Shown here: positions 42,422 to 51,483 of the stretch, one piece after another
Numbering within the stretch: position 1 is the stretch's first letter
Layout of the letters: every line of letters starts with the position of its first letter
Assembly: GCF_001684975.1 (NCBI RefSeq)
Contig: NZ_MAYH01000023.1
Location: 248,001-312,000, forward strand
Origin: Chryseobacterium artocarpi
GTDB lineage: Bacteria; Bacteroidota; Bacteroidia; Flavobacteriales; Weeksellaceae
DNA length: 64,000 nucleotides
Reading direction: 5' to 3'
The notes under the pieces: generated by a model
What the model saw: only the letters and a program-made list of their open reading frames with translations
What the model was told of the DNA's origin: nothing
Databases searched by the model: none
Made by a program: the position numbers and the translations under genes

Positions 42422-43024
42422 TTGAAACTCCCATTCTCCTATTACTCTAATCAAGACGTTCTTTTTCTGGCTAAAGACCTTCTGGGGAAAGTTCTTTTTA
42501 CCAAAATTAATGGAAATATTACTGCAGGAATTATTGTAGAAACAGAAGCCTATTTTGGAATACAGGACAAAGCTTCCCATGCTTACGGAGGAAGACGTAC
42601 AGACAGAACTGAAACTTTGTACAGCCATGGCGGGATATCTTACGTTTATTTATGCTATGGAATTCATAATCTTTTCAATGTGGTGACTTCCGTGGAAAAT
42701 GACCCTCACGCCGTTCTGATCAGAGCAATAGAACCTTTAATAGGAAAAGAAATCATGGAATCCAGACGAAATATGCCCGCTTCCAAAGCTGCAATCTCTT
42801 CCGGTCCCGGTTCTGCTGCAAAAGCTTTAGGAATTGATCGTACTTTCAACCAAAAAGACCTTTCCGGAGCCGAAATCTGGATTGAAAATCAAAATACTCA
42901 ATATTCCTCAGATGAAATAGAATCCGGACCGCGTGTAGGTGTTGCTTACGCAGGTGAAGATGCGTTACTTCCCTGGAGATTTTGGGTGAAAGGAAATAAA
43001 TATGTGAGCAAATATAAGCCTTAA
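42422..43024 (+). CDS. DNA-3-methyladenine glycosylase (AAG/MPG family)
   Basis: 200 residues from a TTG at 42422 (MKLPFSYYSN). The frame is open ten codons further, but that upstream TTG overlaps the predicted -7 element. The protein removes alkylated purines from DNA. Family motifs: LAKDLLGKVLF, AGIIVETEAYFG (catalytic Glu), DKASHAYGGRRTDRTETLY, YVYLCYGIHNLFNVV, ESGPRVGVAYAGED. It is full length for the family. Confidence 0.93.
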   Translation: MKLPFSYYSNQDVLFLAKDLLGKVLFTKINGNITAGIIVETEAYFGIQDKASHAYGGRRTDRTETLYSHGGISYVYLCYGIHNLFNVVTSVENDPHAVLIRAIEPLIGKEIMESRRNMPASKAAISSGPGSAAKALGIDRTFNQKDLSGAEIWIENQNTQYSSDEIESGPRVGVAYAGEDALLPWRFWVKGNKYVSKYKP

Positions 43025-43119
43025 AGTTTTTTCCTGATAAAAGATAATAGTTGTAAATGCCAGTATTTGTTCAGCTATATCAATAGGACTGGGCTTTAGC
43101 CAAAACCTTTTATATAATA

Positions 43120-43821
43120 TTAAAGATCAATAAACGGTTTATATGTCCTCCCAATCGGAAGTTTTTTTCCTTTAATCTGAACAAAAGTTGCTGATTTCAC
43201 CTCCATTTTAGATCTGGAAATAATATACGATTTATGAATACGTGTGAATAAAGCCGAACTCAGGCTCTCCTCTATCCTACTTATGGGCATTTTAAAGGTA
43301 AAAGTCTCCGTTTTTGTATGAATATTGATGTACTCCCTAAGACTTTCGATATAAAAAACATCCTGCAAAATGATTTTAACCTGTTTTTTGCCACTATTGA
43401 TGAAAATATAATCACGCTCAGCCATTTCCAGCAAAGCATCTTCAGCATCCATCAAATACTTGAATTTTCCGATAGATGTTACAAATCTGTCGTAAGGAAT
43501 AGGCTTCAGAAGATAGTCGACGATGTCTAAGTCATAGCCTTCAATCGCATATTGATGATAAGCAGTAGTAACAATCACCAATGGAGGATTCTTCAAAGTT
43601 CTTAAAAACTCAAAACCTTTTACAACAGGAAGATGAAGGTCTAAAAAGATCAGATCTACTTCATGAATATTCAAAAGATTACTTGCATAAACTGCATCTG
43701 CACACTTTCCCACAAGGTGAAGTTCCGGATCTCTGGAAATAAAAGTTTCCAGAATTTCAGCGGCAATCGGTTCATCTTCTACAATAATGCAGTTGTACTT
43801 TTTAGGTGTTGGATGAGTCAT
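43120..43821 (-). CDS. LytTR-type response regulator
   Basis: 233 residues. The receiver domain (1-125) has the acidic pocket EDEP and the phosphorylated Asp in VDLIFLDLHLPVVKGFEF. The LytTR DNA-binding domain (about 140-233) shows YIFINSGKKQVKIILQDVFYIESLREYINIHT and FTRIHKSYIISRSKM. Its start overlaps the end of the partner histidine kinase gene by 20 bases. Targets are unknown. Confidence 0.95.
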   Translation of the reverse strand: MTHPTPKKYNCIIVEDEPIAAEILETFISRDPELHLVGKCADAVYASNLLNIHEVDLIFLDLHLPVVKGFEFLRTLKNPPLVIVTTAYHQYAIEGYDLDIVDYLLKPIPYDRFVTSIGKFKYLMDAEDALLEMAERDYIFINSGKKQVKIILQDVFYIESLREYINIHTKTETFTFKMPISRIEESLSSALFTRIHKSYIISRSKMEVKSATFVQIKGKKLPIGRTYKPFIDL

Positions 43822-44875
43822 TGAAATTTATAGTTAATTGAACAATATATCTGTCACTTTTATTTTCTACAACAAGATCATGCGTGGGATAAAGAAGTTC
43901 AAGCTGCCTCCTGATATTCTTAAGCCCAATCTTGGTGGAATGCTCAAGAATTCTCTCTTCCTTTGAATTTTCAACAAAATAAGAAAGAATACCATCTTTC
44001 AGCTTGATTTTAATATTGATAAAAGAATCTCCTAAACTTTCGGAAATACCATGTTTAAAAGTATTTTCAACAAACTGAATCAATATAAGCGGTGAAATTT
44101 CCTGAGACGGATTGTCAATGCTTTCCTGCAAATTGATACTAAGATGATGATAACGGATGTTCTGTATCTGTACAAAATCTTTAATATTGTCGATATCTTT
44201 TTCTATGGAAATCGTTTTCTCAGCAGCTTCATAAATATTATATCGCATCACTTTTGAAAGCTGTAAAATAACATCCGGAGTTTCATCAGCCTTTTTGAGT
44301 GCCATTCCGTAAATATTATTTAATGTATTGAATAGAAAATGAGGATTGATCTGAGCCTTTAGCATGGTAAGTTCCTGATCCAGCTTTTCTGACTTTAACT
44401 GTGAGATCTGATTTTTCAGAATATTCTTTTGCCGGGTAATTTCAACGCCGAAAATAAGACCTACCATAAAAATAAGATCCATAAAAGAATTGAAAGCTAC
44501 ATAACCATTAATAAACCCGGAATTCTCTATTCCATCCAAGGTTTCTTCAACACCGTAGATATAAGGATATATTATTAAATGAGTTAAAAAGCGATGTCCT
44601 AAAACAGAAACAATAATAATGAAAATGTAAAGTAAATATTTGAAAATATTTTTAACAGATACCTTTTCATACACATACAATAAAGAATAGGCAAGCGGAA
44701 TTTTAACCAAAAGATATCCCAGCTCCAAAATAAGTGTATTCCAAAGTCTTAACTGCCATGTGAAATCCGGAAACCGATATCTGGACCAATAAAATTCAAG
44801 GTAAGCTTCCAGGATATAATAAAAAATCCAGAAAAGCAGATGAATACGAAGTTTTGATTGGTAATCCGGTTTCAA
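43802..44875 (-). CDS. LytS-like membrane sensor histidine kinase
   Basis: 357 residues. Four to five transmembrane helices occupy about 10-155 (LLFWIFYYILEAYLEF, LLVKIPLAYSLLYVYE, YLLYIFIIIVSVLG, SFMDLIFMVGLIFGV). A coiled-coil stretch and the kinase core follow with the phospho-His in AQINPHFLFNTLNNIYGMA. The ATPase motif LIQFVENTFKHGI lies near 270. The signal is unknown. It is the partner of the downstream LytTR regulator. Confidence 0.94.
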   Translation of the reverse strand: MKPDYQSKLRIHLLFWIFYYILEAYLEFYWSRYRFPDFTWQLRLWNTLILELGYLLVKIPLAYSLLYVYEKVSVKNIFKYLLYIFIIIVSVLGHRFLTHLIIYPYIYGVEETLDGIENSGFINGYVAFNSFMDLIFMVGLIFGVEITRQKNILKNQISQLKSEKLDQELTMLKAQINPHFLFNTLNNIYGMALKKADETPDVILQLSKVMRYNIYEAAEKTISIEKDIDNIKDFVQIQNIRYHHLSINLQESIDNPSQEISPLILIQFVENTFKHGISESLGDSFINIKIKLKDGILSYFVENSKEERILEHSTKIGLKNIRRQLELLYPTHDLVVENKSDRYIVQLTINFNDSSNT

Positions 44876-44955
44876 ACTATTACTTTTTTAAACTGTAAAA
44901 TAATAAGATTCAATGAAATATAAAAATATAAAATCTATCAAATCATTTTAGCGAT

Positions 44956-45345
44956 CTATAAATGGCGATTTCTTTTTAAACTCATCTCAGGAAACATGAG
45001 GTTGAGAAAGCAAAATATCAACAAAAAATTGAATTCTATACCATTACTCCCGCCTCCTACTACAAACCATCCGTTCTGCAAGTGAACAAAATAAATCCCA
45101 AGAATAAAGATGATTATATTACAAACCGCTACAGGCTTTATATATTGATCTATCCAAAGTAACGGAACAGAAATCAGATGGGTAAGCTTTACAGCCCAGG
45201 CAAGATAAAGTCCGATGGGAGCAAATCCTATGGTATTCAGATATTTGATTCCAAAATTATTCACGTCTCCACTGAAAATAGAGATGAAACTATGCATCAG
45301 CAAGATCACAGATAATGCAAATCTGAGGAAAAAGTTCTTTTTCAT
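44956..45345 (-). CDS. DoxX-like small membrane protein
   Basis: 129 residues with four hydrophobic helices (LRFALSVILLMHSFISIFSG, YLAWAVKLTHLISVPLLWI, VAVCNIIIFILGIYFV, FNFLLIFCFLNLMF). The motif GWFVVGGGSNGIEFNFLLI is characteristic of the DoxX family. Role unknown; relatives are linked to redox and thiol metabolism. It lies upstream of the LytS/LytTR genes in the same direction, so it may belong to their unit. Confidence 0.8.
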   Translation of the reverse strand: MKKNFFLRFALSVILLMHSFISIFSGDVNNFGIKYLNTIGFAPIGLYLAWAVKLTHLISVPLLWIDQYIKPVAVCNIIIFILGIYFVHLQNGWFVVGGGSNGIEFNFLLIFCFLNLMFPEMSLKRNRHL

Positions 45346-45441
45346 AACGCCAAGGTATAAAGTAAAGGAAATAGTCGTTGTGTATTGTATATCAATTACT
45401 TTTAACGGTATATGAAAGTTTCCTGATTTTATTACATAAAA

Positions 45442-45471
45442 AAAGAACAGTAAAATGAATTACTGCTCTTT
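45442..45471 (-). terminator. Terminator after the TlpA-like gene
   Basis: AAAGAACAGTAA pairs with TTACTGCTCTTT (one mismatch) around AATGAA; on the minus strand TTTTTTT follows. Confidence 0.75.
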
Positions 45472-45494
45472 AAAATATTGTAAGGATTTTGATC

Positions 45495-45998
45495 TTAATT
45501 CTGACTTAAGCTTTTCTTTAAAAATTCTTCAAGTTCCTTTTCATGAAGGTTTTTGGCAATGATCGTTCCTTCTCCGTCTATGATTACGTTAAAAGGCAGT
45601 TCATCAATTTCATAAGCTTTTGCTACCGGACTTTTCCAGAATTTCAGGTCGCTGATCTGTATCCAGTTGATACTAAATCTGTCTATAGCTTTCTGCCAGC
45701 TTTCCTTGTTTTTATCCAAAGAAACACCAAGAATTTCAAATTTGTTATTCTTTACCTGTTCTGCATAAGTTTCATACAGCTTTTTCAACTCCGGTTGTTC
45801 CCCCACACAAGGAGCACACCATGTTGCCCAGAAATCGATAAGGACGAGCTTTCCTTTTAATTCAGAAAGTGAAAATGAAGTTCCATCCGCTTTAGACATT
45901 GTAATTTCAGGGGCTTTTTTTCCTACCTCAATCTTATTTTGTGCGAAAATATTTCCTGAAAAAATGATTAAAAATAATATTGTAATTCCGGTTCTCAT
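45495..45998 (-). CDS. TlpA/ResA-like periplasmic thiol-disulfide oxidoreductase
   Basis: 167 residues from the ATG at 45998, two bases downstream of the rhodanese-like gene's stop. A signal peptide (about 1-20, GNIFAQ) is followed by a thioredoxin fold with active site WATWCAPC (about residue 60) and the cis-Pro loop DELPFNVIID. It reduces or exchanges disulfides in the periplasm. It forms a two-gene unit with the rhodanese-like protein, a plausible thiol pair. Confidence 0.93.
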   Translation of the reverse strand: MRTGITILFLIIFSGNIFAQNKIEVGKKAPEITMSKADGTSFSLSELKGKLVLIDFWATWCAPCVGEQPELKKLYETYAEQVKNNKFEILGVSLDKNKESWQKAIDRFSINWIQISDLKFWKSPVAKAYEIDELPFNVIIDGEGTIIAKNLHEKELEEFLKKSLSQN

Positions 45999-45999
45999 A

Positions 46000-46428
46000 T
46001 TAATCATTTGTTGGGTAATCTTTATCCAGCCAATCCGTTTTGATATTCTTTGGAAGATTTAAAAGTTTGGCATTTTTAAAGCCCATTTCCATTAATAAAT
46101 TGAATGCCGGACGAATATTCGGGCACTTTACAAAAGGACAGCAACCACAATAGATGACAACTTCCCTATTTTTAGGAATATCTTTAAGGTAGTTTCTCAA
46201 TTTTTCCAGATTTTCAGGCTCGTGAGTTGGTCCGATATCTACAGAACCTTTGATAATAGCTTCAGGACCTACGGAAATAATCAATAAATCCTTGGTTTTG
46301 TTCTTTACAATTCTTGATGCCAACAATGCCGGATCCATCAACTGGCTTTCTTTCCATGGATCCTGTGTTTGCTGTGCCTGCCCAAAAAAGGAGCAAACAA
46401 AGCATACCATGATAAACAAATACTTCAT
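46000..46428 (-). CDS. Rhodanese-like exported protein with cysteine-rich active loop
   Basis: 142 residues from the ATG at 46428. Signal peptide about 1-18 (VCSFFGQAQ), then a rhodanese-like domain with LLIISVGPEAIIKGSVDIGP and VVIYCGCCPFVKCPNIRPAFNLLMEMGF. The active-site loop holds four cysteines (CGCC and VKC) in place of the usual single Cys. This suggests sulfur, thiol or metal chemistry beyond a plain sulfurtransferase. It is coupled with the TlpA-like gene. Confidence 0.75.
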   Translation of the reverse strand: MKYLFIMVCFVCSFFGQAQQTQDPWKESQLMDPALLASRIVKNKTKDLLIISVGPEAIIKGSVDIGPTHEPENLEKLRNYLKDIPKNREVVIYCGCCPFVKCPNIRPAFNLLMEMGFKNAKLLNLPKNIKTDWLDKDYPTND

Positions 46429-46604
46429 ACTTCTATTTTTCACAAATATATAAATGATTTATTGAACCGTAAAAGGCTGTATGAGCCTATTTTGGAATGA
46501 TTTTTAACAAAGATAAAATTTCAAATGATTTCCATTTTTGTATTTTAGCCTTAAAAATGAGTCATAATCTATGATTTAAGATAATTTAAAAGCATTTCTT
46601 CCTT

Positions 46605-47717
46605 ATGAAAATCAATCTTCCCGACCATTGGTCAAACTTTATAAAAATTTTCACAAAAAAACATAAAGAAACTATCATTTATGATGTGATACGTGTTTTT
46701 CGGAATGAAGAAGAGATTCAGGAACGTTATGACACCTATGAATTTGAAGACTATCTACCGGAATATATTCCTATTGCAGATGATTCTGGTGGGCAGGTTG
46801 CCGTAATATCAAAAAATAATAAGGATACAAAGGTTTATTTAACTTCTTACGGGGTATTACAGGAAGAATATCTTGAAGTTTTAGACCGTGATTTGCTACA
46901 TTGGATGCAGCGTAAATTTCCTTTTGAAAGTAAAAAGAATGAATTGTCTGAGACTGATATTGAAAAACGTAAAAATGAAAATACGCTTTTGCTAGAGCGG
47001 ATATCTTCCTTTACGGATATTAGAGAATTCTTAAAAAAAACTATTGCTATTGAAGGAATTGCATTGCCGGAATATTACGCACCTATTGAACATATTTACT
47101 ATTTTCAGGATGGTTATCATTATAACTCAGTAGAAAATAAAAACCTTACAAGTGATAAACCCGGAGATTTTAAATCAAATTGGATTGTGTTAGCAACCAA
47201 TTATTTTGATGATCCTTTTTTTATAGATTTAAATGAGGCTGAACAAATGTTTCCTGTGTATTTTGCTTATCATGGACAAGGAGATTGGGAGCCCATAAAA
47301 ATTGCTGATAGCCTTAAAATATTTCAGGAAATACTGGAAGATGTTCAAAATATGAGATATGATAAGACAGCATTAATCAATTATTTTGATGAAAATATAG
47401 ATGTTGAAAATCTTTTTTGGAAGGATGTTTATCTTACGATCGAAGATGAAAGTGTTTTAGATTGGGAAGAGATAAAGCAGGAATCTTTTGACTCAATTGG
47501 CTCAAAAGTAAACTTATACATCACAGATGTAGGACCGAATAAAATGAAAGTGATTGCACTGCTGAAAAAAGAATTTGATATTTCCGGATCGGAAGCCCTA
47601 GAATTGAGTAAATCCCCTCGGATATTATTCACAACTGGATATAGTAAATGGTTACAGAAGACATCCAAAGAACTTGAAGATCTTGGAGCTCAGGTAGAAT
47701 TTGAAATACTGGATTAA
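46605..47717 (+). CDS. SUKH (SMI1/KNR4)-domain protein with ribosomal L7/L12-like tail
   Basis: 370 residues without signal or membrane segments. Residues about 1-110 look like a SUKH domain (YLPEYIPIADDSGGQVAVISK). Residues about 145-250 look like a second one (WIVLATNYFDDPFFIDLN, FPVYFAYHGQGDWEPIKIADSLKIFQEIL). The last 65 (NLYITDVGPNKMKVIALLKK to GAQVEFEIL) align by eye with the carboxy-terminal domain of ribosomal protein L7/L12. SUKH proteins often act as immunity proteins of contact-dependent toxins. No toxin lies beside it, so an orphan immunity role is possible but unproven. Confidence 0.75.
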   Translation: MKINLPDHWSNFIKIFTKKHKETIIYDVIRVFRNEEEIQERYDTYEFEDYLPEYIPIADDSGGQVAVISKNNKDTKVYLTSYGVLQEEYLEVLDRDLLHWMQRKFPFESKKNELSETDIEKRKNENTLLLERISSFTDIREFLKKTIAIEGIALPEYYAPIEHIYYFQDGYHYNSVENKNLTSDKPGDFKSNWIVLATNYFDDPFFIDLNEAEQMFPVYFAYHGQGDWEPIKIADSLKIFQEILEDVQNMRYDKTALINYFDENIDVENLFWKDVYLTIEDESVLDWEEIKQESFDSIGSKVNLYITDVGPNKMKVIALLKKEFDISGSEALELSKSPRILFTTGYSKWLQKTSKELEDLGAQVEFEILD

Positions 47718-47836
47718 AATATCTGCATTTTTTGTTTAAATTACTTATTTAATATTTCCTGATGTGTTTTCTTATGTGGAGTACAAATATTTTATACTTT
47801 TATATAAAGTATTGTGAATAAAAAAACACCTTTATC

Positions 47837-49516
47837 ATGGAAGAAAAATTCCAGCCAGATGCTATTATTATAGGAACCGGATTGGCAGGGCTTACTGCTG
47901 CAATGGAAATTACCAATGTCGGTAAAAAAGTGTTGTTACTGGATCAGGAAACTGAACAGAATATCGGCGGGCAGGCATTTTGGTCTTTTGGTGGGCTGTT
48001 TCTGATCAATTCTCCCCAACAACGGAGAATGGGTATTAAAGACTCTTATGAACTCGCATTGCAGGATTGGAAAGGTACAGCAGGTTTCGACCGTGAAGAA
48101 GATTATTGGCCCCGAAAATGGGCAGAAGCCTATCTGAAATTTGCAGCAGGAGAAAAATACGAATATATTTCTAAATTGGGAATCAAGCTGATGTTTATGG
48201 TTGGCTGGGCAGAGCGTGGCGACGGTTCAGCAAATGGTCACGGAAATTCTGTACCTCGTTTTCATGTAAGCTGGGGAACCGGAACCGGTGTGGTAAAACC
48301 TTTTGTGGAAAAGGCATATCAGGCAAGAGAAAAAGGTTTATTACAAATGAAATTCAGGCATAGAGTAACTGAATTAATCACAGAAAATGGTAAAATAAAA
48401 GGTCTTAAAGGAGATGTTCTTGAAAATGATACTAAAGACAGAGGTGTTGCCACCAATCGTAATATTATCTCTCAGTTTGAATACTCTGCGCCTCACATTA
48501 TTATTGCATCAGGTGGAATTGGTGCCAATCATGAATTGGTAAGAAAAAACTGGCCCGAAAGGTTGGGCAAAGCACCCGAAAATATGGTTTGTGGCGTTCC
48601 TGATTACGTAGACGGAAAAATGATAGGAATCGCTGAAAATGCAGGAGCAGACATCATCAATCGAGATCGCATGTGGCATTATACTGAAGGTATTCAAAAC
48701 TGGAACCCGATCTGGTCTAATCATGGGATTAGAATACTTCCCGGACCGTCTTCCTTGTGGTTTGATGCAAAAGGTAATCGCCTTCCCGCTCCTTTCCTTC
48801 CAGGATTTGATACGTTGGGAACTTTAAAATACATACAGGATACGGGATATTCTTATTCCTGGTTTATTCTTACTCAAAAAATCATTAAAAAAGAATTTGC
48901 ACTCTCAGGATCAGAACAGAATCCGGATATTACCAATAAAGATTATGCGCTTTTTCTGAAAAGAATCTTTGGTAAAAAAGCTCCAGGTCCTGTAGAAGCT
49001 TTTAAGGAACATGGAAAAGACTTTATTGTTTCGGATAATCTAAAAGATCTTGTAGAAAAAATGAATTTGCTGTCTGGTGATCATCTGCTGAATTACGAAA
49101 AGATAAAATCTCAAATTGAAGACAGAGACAGAGAATTGGACAACAAGTTTTCAAAAGACACTCAAGTCAATTATATCAGAAGTACAAGAAGTTATTTAGG
49201 TGATAAACTTGGAAGAGTTGCCGCTCCACATAAAATATTATCTCCGGAAAACGGACCTTTAATCGCGGTACGTCTTAATATTTTAACCAGAAAAACATTA
49301 GGCGGAATAAAAACAAATCTTGACGGACAGGTTTTAAGAGGAGACGAAACAGTGATAGAGGGGTTATATGCAGCAGGCGAAGTTGCTGGCTTTGGCGGTG
49401 GCGGAATGCATGGCTATCGAGCATTAGAAGGAACATTTCTAGGAGGTTGTATCTTCTCCGGAATGAAAGCTGGAAAATATATTGCAGGATTAAAAAAAGA
49501 AAACACAAACATATAA
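47837..49516 (+). CDS. FAD-binding dehydrogenase (fumarate reductase/3-ketosteroid dehydrogenase family)
   Basis: 559 residues. The FAD motif DAIIIGTGLAGLTAAMEITNVGKKVLLLDQ opens the protein. GGQAFWSFGGLFLI and the final LYAAGEVAGFGGGGMHGYRALEGTFLGGCIFSGMKAG are typical of the FAD-binding dehydrogenase subgroup. Soluble, substrate unknown. It is 9 bases ahead of the interrupted SDR gene and near an alpha/beta hydrolase, suggesting a small catabolic unit. Confidence 0.88.
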   Translation: MEEKFQPDAIIIGTGLAGLTAAMEITNVGKKVLLLDQETEQNIGGQAFWSFGGLFLINSPQQRRMGIKDSYELALQDWKGTAGFDREEDYWPRKWAEAYLKFAAGEKYEYISKLGIKLMFMVGWAERGDGSANGHGNSVPRFHVSWGTGTGVVKPFVEKAYQAREKGLLQMKFRHRVTELITENGKIKGLKGDVLENDTKDRGVATNRNIISQFEYSAPHIIIASGGIGANHELVRKNWPERLGKAPENMVCGVPDYVDGKMIGIAENAGADIINRDRMWHYTEGIQNWNPIWSNHGIRILPGPSSLWFDAKGNRLPAPFLPGFDTLGTLKYIQDTGYSYSWFILTQKIIKKEFALSGSEQNPDITNKDYALFLKRIFGKKAPGPVEAFKEHGKDFIVSDNLKDLVEKMNLLSGDHLLNYEKIKSQIEDRDRELDNKFSKDTQVNYIRSTRSYLGDKLGRVAAPHKILSPENGPLIAVRLNILTRKTLGGIKTNLDGQVLRGDETVIEGLYAAGEVAGFGGGGMHGYRALEGTFLGGCIFSGMKAGKYIAGLKKENTNI

Positions 49517-49525
49517 TTTTTGTTG

Positions 49526-50329
49526 ATGAATAATTATTATGACAACAAAGTAGTCTGAATTACAGGCGCGTCATCAGGAATCGGAGAAGCTTTGGTAAGA
49601 GAGTTAGTAAAGACCAGTAATGCTAAAATTATTCTTTCTTCAAGAAATGAAGAACAACTATATGAAGTAGCGGAAAGTGCAGGACTTACCGTAAATCAAT
49701 ATGCTGTGATCCCCTTAGATTTGAAAAATTATAAAGATATGCCTGCCCTAGCTGAGAAGGCAATAGAAAAGTTTGGGAAAGTTGATATTCTTATTAACAA
49801 TGCAGGACTATCTCAGCGTTCATTGGCTATGGAAACGGATATAGAAGTCGATAAACGCCTCATGGATATTGATTTTATAGGAACTGTTGCATTAACAAAA
49901 GCCGTTGTTCCTTATATGATTAAAAATAATGGCGGACAGATTGCTGTCGTTTCAAGTTTAATGGGAGTTTTCGGAGCACCGATGCGTAGTGGTTATGCTG
50001 CTGCAAAACATGCTCTTCATGGCTTTTTTGATGCTTTGCGCGCAGAATTATTTAACCAGAATATTTTAATAACGATTATCTGCCCAGGATTTATACAAAC
50101 CAATGTGTCTATAAATGCTGTTGTGGGCGATGGTTCCACACAAGGGACTATGGATGATGCCACAAATAAAGGAATGCCTGTAGATATTTTCGCCAGAAAA
50201 ATGCTGTCTGCTATTGAAAAAAAGAAATATCAAAAAGCTATTGGCGGGAAAGAAGTATTAGGGGTTTACCTGAAAAGATTTTTCCCTTCACTATTGGCAA
50301 AAATTGTCCGAAAAGCAAAAGTGGTCTGA
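49526..50329 (+). pseudogene. Short-chain dehydrogenase/reductase gene interrupted by an in-frame TGA
   Basis: From ATG 49526 the frame reads MNNYYDNKVV, then TGA (49556-49558), then ITGASSGIGEALVREL in the same frame to 50329. The TGA stands where SDR relatives have Trp (KVVWITGASSGIG), so a single TGG-to-TGA change explains it. The rest is a full SDR: catalytic Ser (AVVSSLMGVFG), YAAAKHALHGF and CPGFIQTN. A restart at TTG 49592 would give 245 residues without the cofactor-binding glycine motif. The gene is thus a recent pseudogene, a recoded stop or a sequencing error. Confidence 0.85.
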
Positions 50330-50450
50330 ATAATACATTTTAATTATTCTAAATACCAAATTTTCTAGACTCTGAACCTTTTTTTCTTTCATCAGTAAAA
50401 TGTATCCGTTTTCAGGTAAAATGTCTACCTGCTTTGAAAATTGCTGACTG

Positions 50451-50458
50451 TACATTTG
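50451..50458 (+). promoter_or_regulatory. Possible -7 element of the alpha/beta hydrolase gene
   Basis: TACATTTG matches TAnnTTTG, 45 bases before the ATG at 50503. No TTG lies at the right distance upstream, so the call is weak. Confidence 0.35.
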
Positions 50459-50502
50459 TATCATAAAATAAATACAATAATTAATCACTAAAAACAATTA
50501 TT

Positions 50503-51426
50503 ATGATTCAGTCAGTAACATTTAAAACCCTTAATTGGAACGTAGCAGCAGATTTATATTTACCTCCAAACTTTGATGAAAACAAAAAATATGCAGCCAT
50601 TATCAGTGCTCACCCAATAGGAAGTTGTAAAGAACAAACCTCTGGAAACGTGTATGGAAAGGCTTTAGCGGACGCAGGTTTTGTCGTATTGGCATTTGAT
50701 GCATCCTTTCAGGGAGCAAGTGGCGGAGATATCCGTTTCATAGAAGATCCTACGCTAAGAGTGGAAGATTTCCGTTACGCCTGTGATTACCTTGTAACGC
50801 TTCCTTATGTAGATGAAAAACGTATTGGAGTTTTGGGCATCTGTGGTGTTGGTGGCTATGCTATTAATGCAGCAATGACAGAACGTCGTATCAAAGCTGT
50901 AGGAAGTGTAACAGGAGCCAATTATGGTAGACTTTGGAGAGAAGCTTTTGGAAACTGGAGTCCTATCGGAACTTTAGAAAAAATTGCGGAACAGCGTACT
51001 GCTGAGGCAAGAGGTGCAGAACTTCAGATCAATCCTTTTTTACCTCCTTCCGTGGAAGCTGCAACAGCTGCAGGTATTAAAGATATTGATGTATTGGAAG
51101 CTACAGAATATTACAAAACACCAAGAGGAGAAAAGCCAAACGGAGCAACCAGTTATCTGTATTCGAGAAGTAGCGCAGCCATGGGTTGGGATGCTTTTTA
51201 TCTTGCAGAAGTTTTATTAACTCAGCCTTTAATGATAGTAATCGGTGATAAACCTGGTGGTTTCGGGGCATACAGAGACGGACTGGAAATTATGAGAAGA
51301 GCCAGATCAGAGAAAAAGGAACTGGTAATTGCAGAAGGATGGTCACACTATGAATTGTATGATCAGCCGGAACCTGTTAAAATAGCATTAGATCGATTGA
51401 TTCCTTTTTATCAAGAAAATTTATAG
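50503..51426 (+). CDS. Alpha/beta hydrolase with cysteine nucleophile (YcjY/dienelactone-hydrolase-like)
   Basis: 307 residues. The nucleophile elbow reads GICGVGGYA, with Cys in place of Ser as in dienelactone hydrolases. The acid is probably Asp in IVIGDKPGGFGAYRDG and the histidine in GWSHYELYDQPE. The oxyanion region is SAHPIGSCKEQ and the lid starts near SFQGASGGDIRF. Substrate unknown. It lies downstream of the SDR and FAD dehydrogenase genes with its own possible promoter and shared terminator. Confidence 0.88.
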   Translation: MIQSVTFKTLNWNVAADLYLPPNFDENKKYAAIISAHPIGSCKEQTSGNVYGKALADAGFVVLAFDASFQGASGGDIRFIEDPTLRVEDFRYACDYLVTLPYVDEKRIGVLGICGVGGYAINAAMTERRIKAVGSVTGANYGRLWREAFGNWSPIGTLEKIAEQRTAEARGAELQINPFLPPSVEAATAAGIKDIDVLEATEYYKTPRGEKPNGATSYLYSRSSAAMGWDAFYLAEVLLTQPLMIVIGDKPGGFGAYRDGLEIMRRARSEKKELVIAEGWSHYELYDQPEPVKIALDRLIPFYQENL

Positions 51427-51437
51427 TAGTCAATACG

Positions 51438-51475
51438 AAAAAGCATTGTTCAAATAATGAACAATGCTTTTTTTG
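51438..51475. terminator. Bidirectional terminator
   Basis: AAAAAGCATTGTTC (51438-51451) and GAACAATGCTTTTT (51459-51472) pair perfectly. It lies between the convergent hydrolase and PAP2 genes. Confidence 0.85.
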
Positions 51476-51483
51476 TTATATTC

